In this document: positions 6,049-6,076 of the stretch, one piece after another | How the letters are laid out: each line of letters opens with the position of its first letter | How positions within the stretch are numbered: position 1 is the first letter of the stretch | Position numbers and translations under genes: made by a program | Notes under the pieces: model-generated | The model's input: only the letters and a program-made list of their open reading frames with translations | Databases searched by the model: none | What the model was told of the DNA's origin: nothing | Assembly (NCBI GenBank): GCA_041623475.1 | Contig: JBFJWU010000214.1 | Coordinates: 1 to 6,076, forward strand | Direction of reading: 5' to 3' | From: JBFJWU01 sp041623475 [NCBI: bacterium] | GTDB taxonomy: Bacteria > J088 | Length of the DNA: 6,076 bases

Positions 6049-6076
6049 TTGCAGGCGCCGCCGAATAGCGCTGCAA
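6049..6076. repeat. Imperfect inverted repeat at window edge, upstream of the cytochrome gene
   Basis: TTGCAGGCGC (6049-6058) pairs with GCGCTGCAA (6068-6076) with one unpaired base and a 9-nt loop. On the minus strand no T-run follows, so it is not an intrinsic terminator for that direction. On the plus strand the flank is outside the window, so it could terminate an upstream gene or be an operator for the cytochrome gene, whose GTG is 33 nt away. The role is not determined. Confidence 0.4.

Noticed and set aside
1-6076. CRISPR arrays, tRNA/rRNA genes, insertion sequences or attachment sites
   Set aside because: No regularly spaced repeats, no cloverleaf or rRNA-like stretch, and no transposase or terminal inverted repeats were seen on either strand.

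Overview
The window reads as a Gram-negative bacterial chromosome segment of moderately high GC. Two proteins have lipoprotein-type signal peptides, one has a Sec signal and one is a c-type cytochrome, so an exported, periplasm-facing theme runs through the right half. The PilZ-like protein carries a C-terminal alpha-helical module that I associate with deltaproteobacterial and myxococcal signalling proteins, so a Myxococcota or other delta-like lineage is my best guess; a gammaproteobacterium is not excluded. Five of the seven main genes start with GTG.

Left block, minus strand, read right to left: a stand-alone CheY-like receiver (GTG at 1767), a PilZ-like protein with a helical C-terminal half (GTG at 1177), then the N-terminal third of an NDH-2 type NADH dehydrogenase (ATG at 441). 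The last is stopped after 145 codons by an in-frame TAG at positions 6-4. The codon after the TAG is GCC (Ala), which fits the family consensus, so this looks like a fresh nonsense mutation, a sequence error at the edge, or readthrough. A good sigma70-type promoter precedes the receiver gene, and a 10-bp word in that promoter recurs upstream of the PilZ-like gene.

Middle block, plus strand, divergent from the receiver gene: a secreted metallo-beta-lactamase-fold hydrolase, a small SpoIIAA/STAS-like protein overlapping it by GTGA, a 17-codon micro-ORF that overlaps both of its neighbours by 4 nt, and a large type-B carboxylesterase with a probable lipoprotein signal. These look like one translationally coupled operon for two exported hydrolases and a small cytosolic partner. 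The substrate is unknown.

Right block, minus strand, convergent with the esterase with only 20 bp between stop codons: a lipoprotein with two c-type haem sites (CxxCH) fused to a C-terminal DM13 domain. A near-palindrome lies upstream of it at the window edge. No tRNA, rRNA, CRISPR array or insertion sequence was seen. The most unusual items are the amber-truncated NDH-2 gene, the dihaem-DM13 fusion, the shared promoter word and the coupled micro-ORF.
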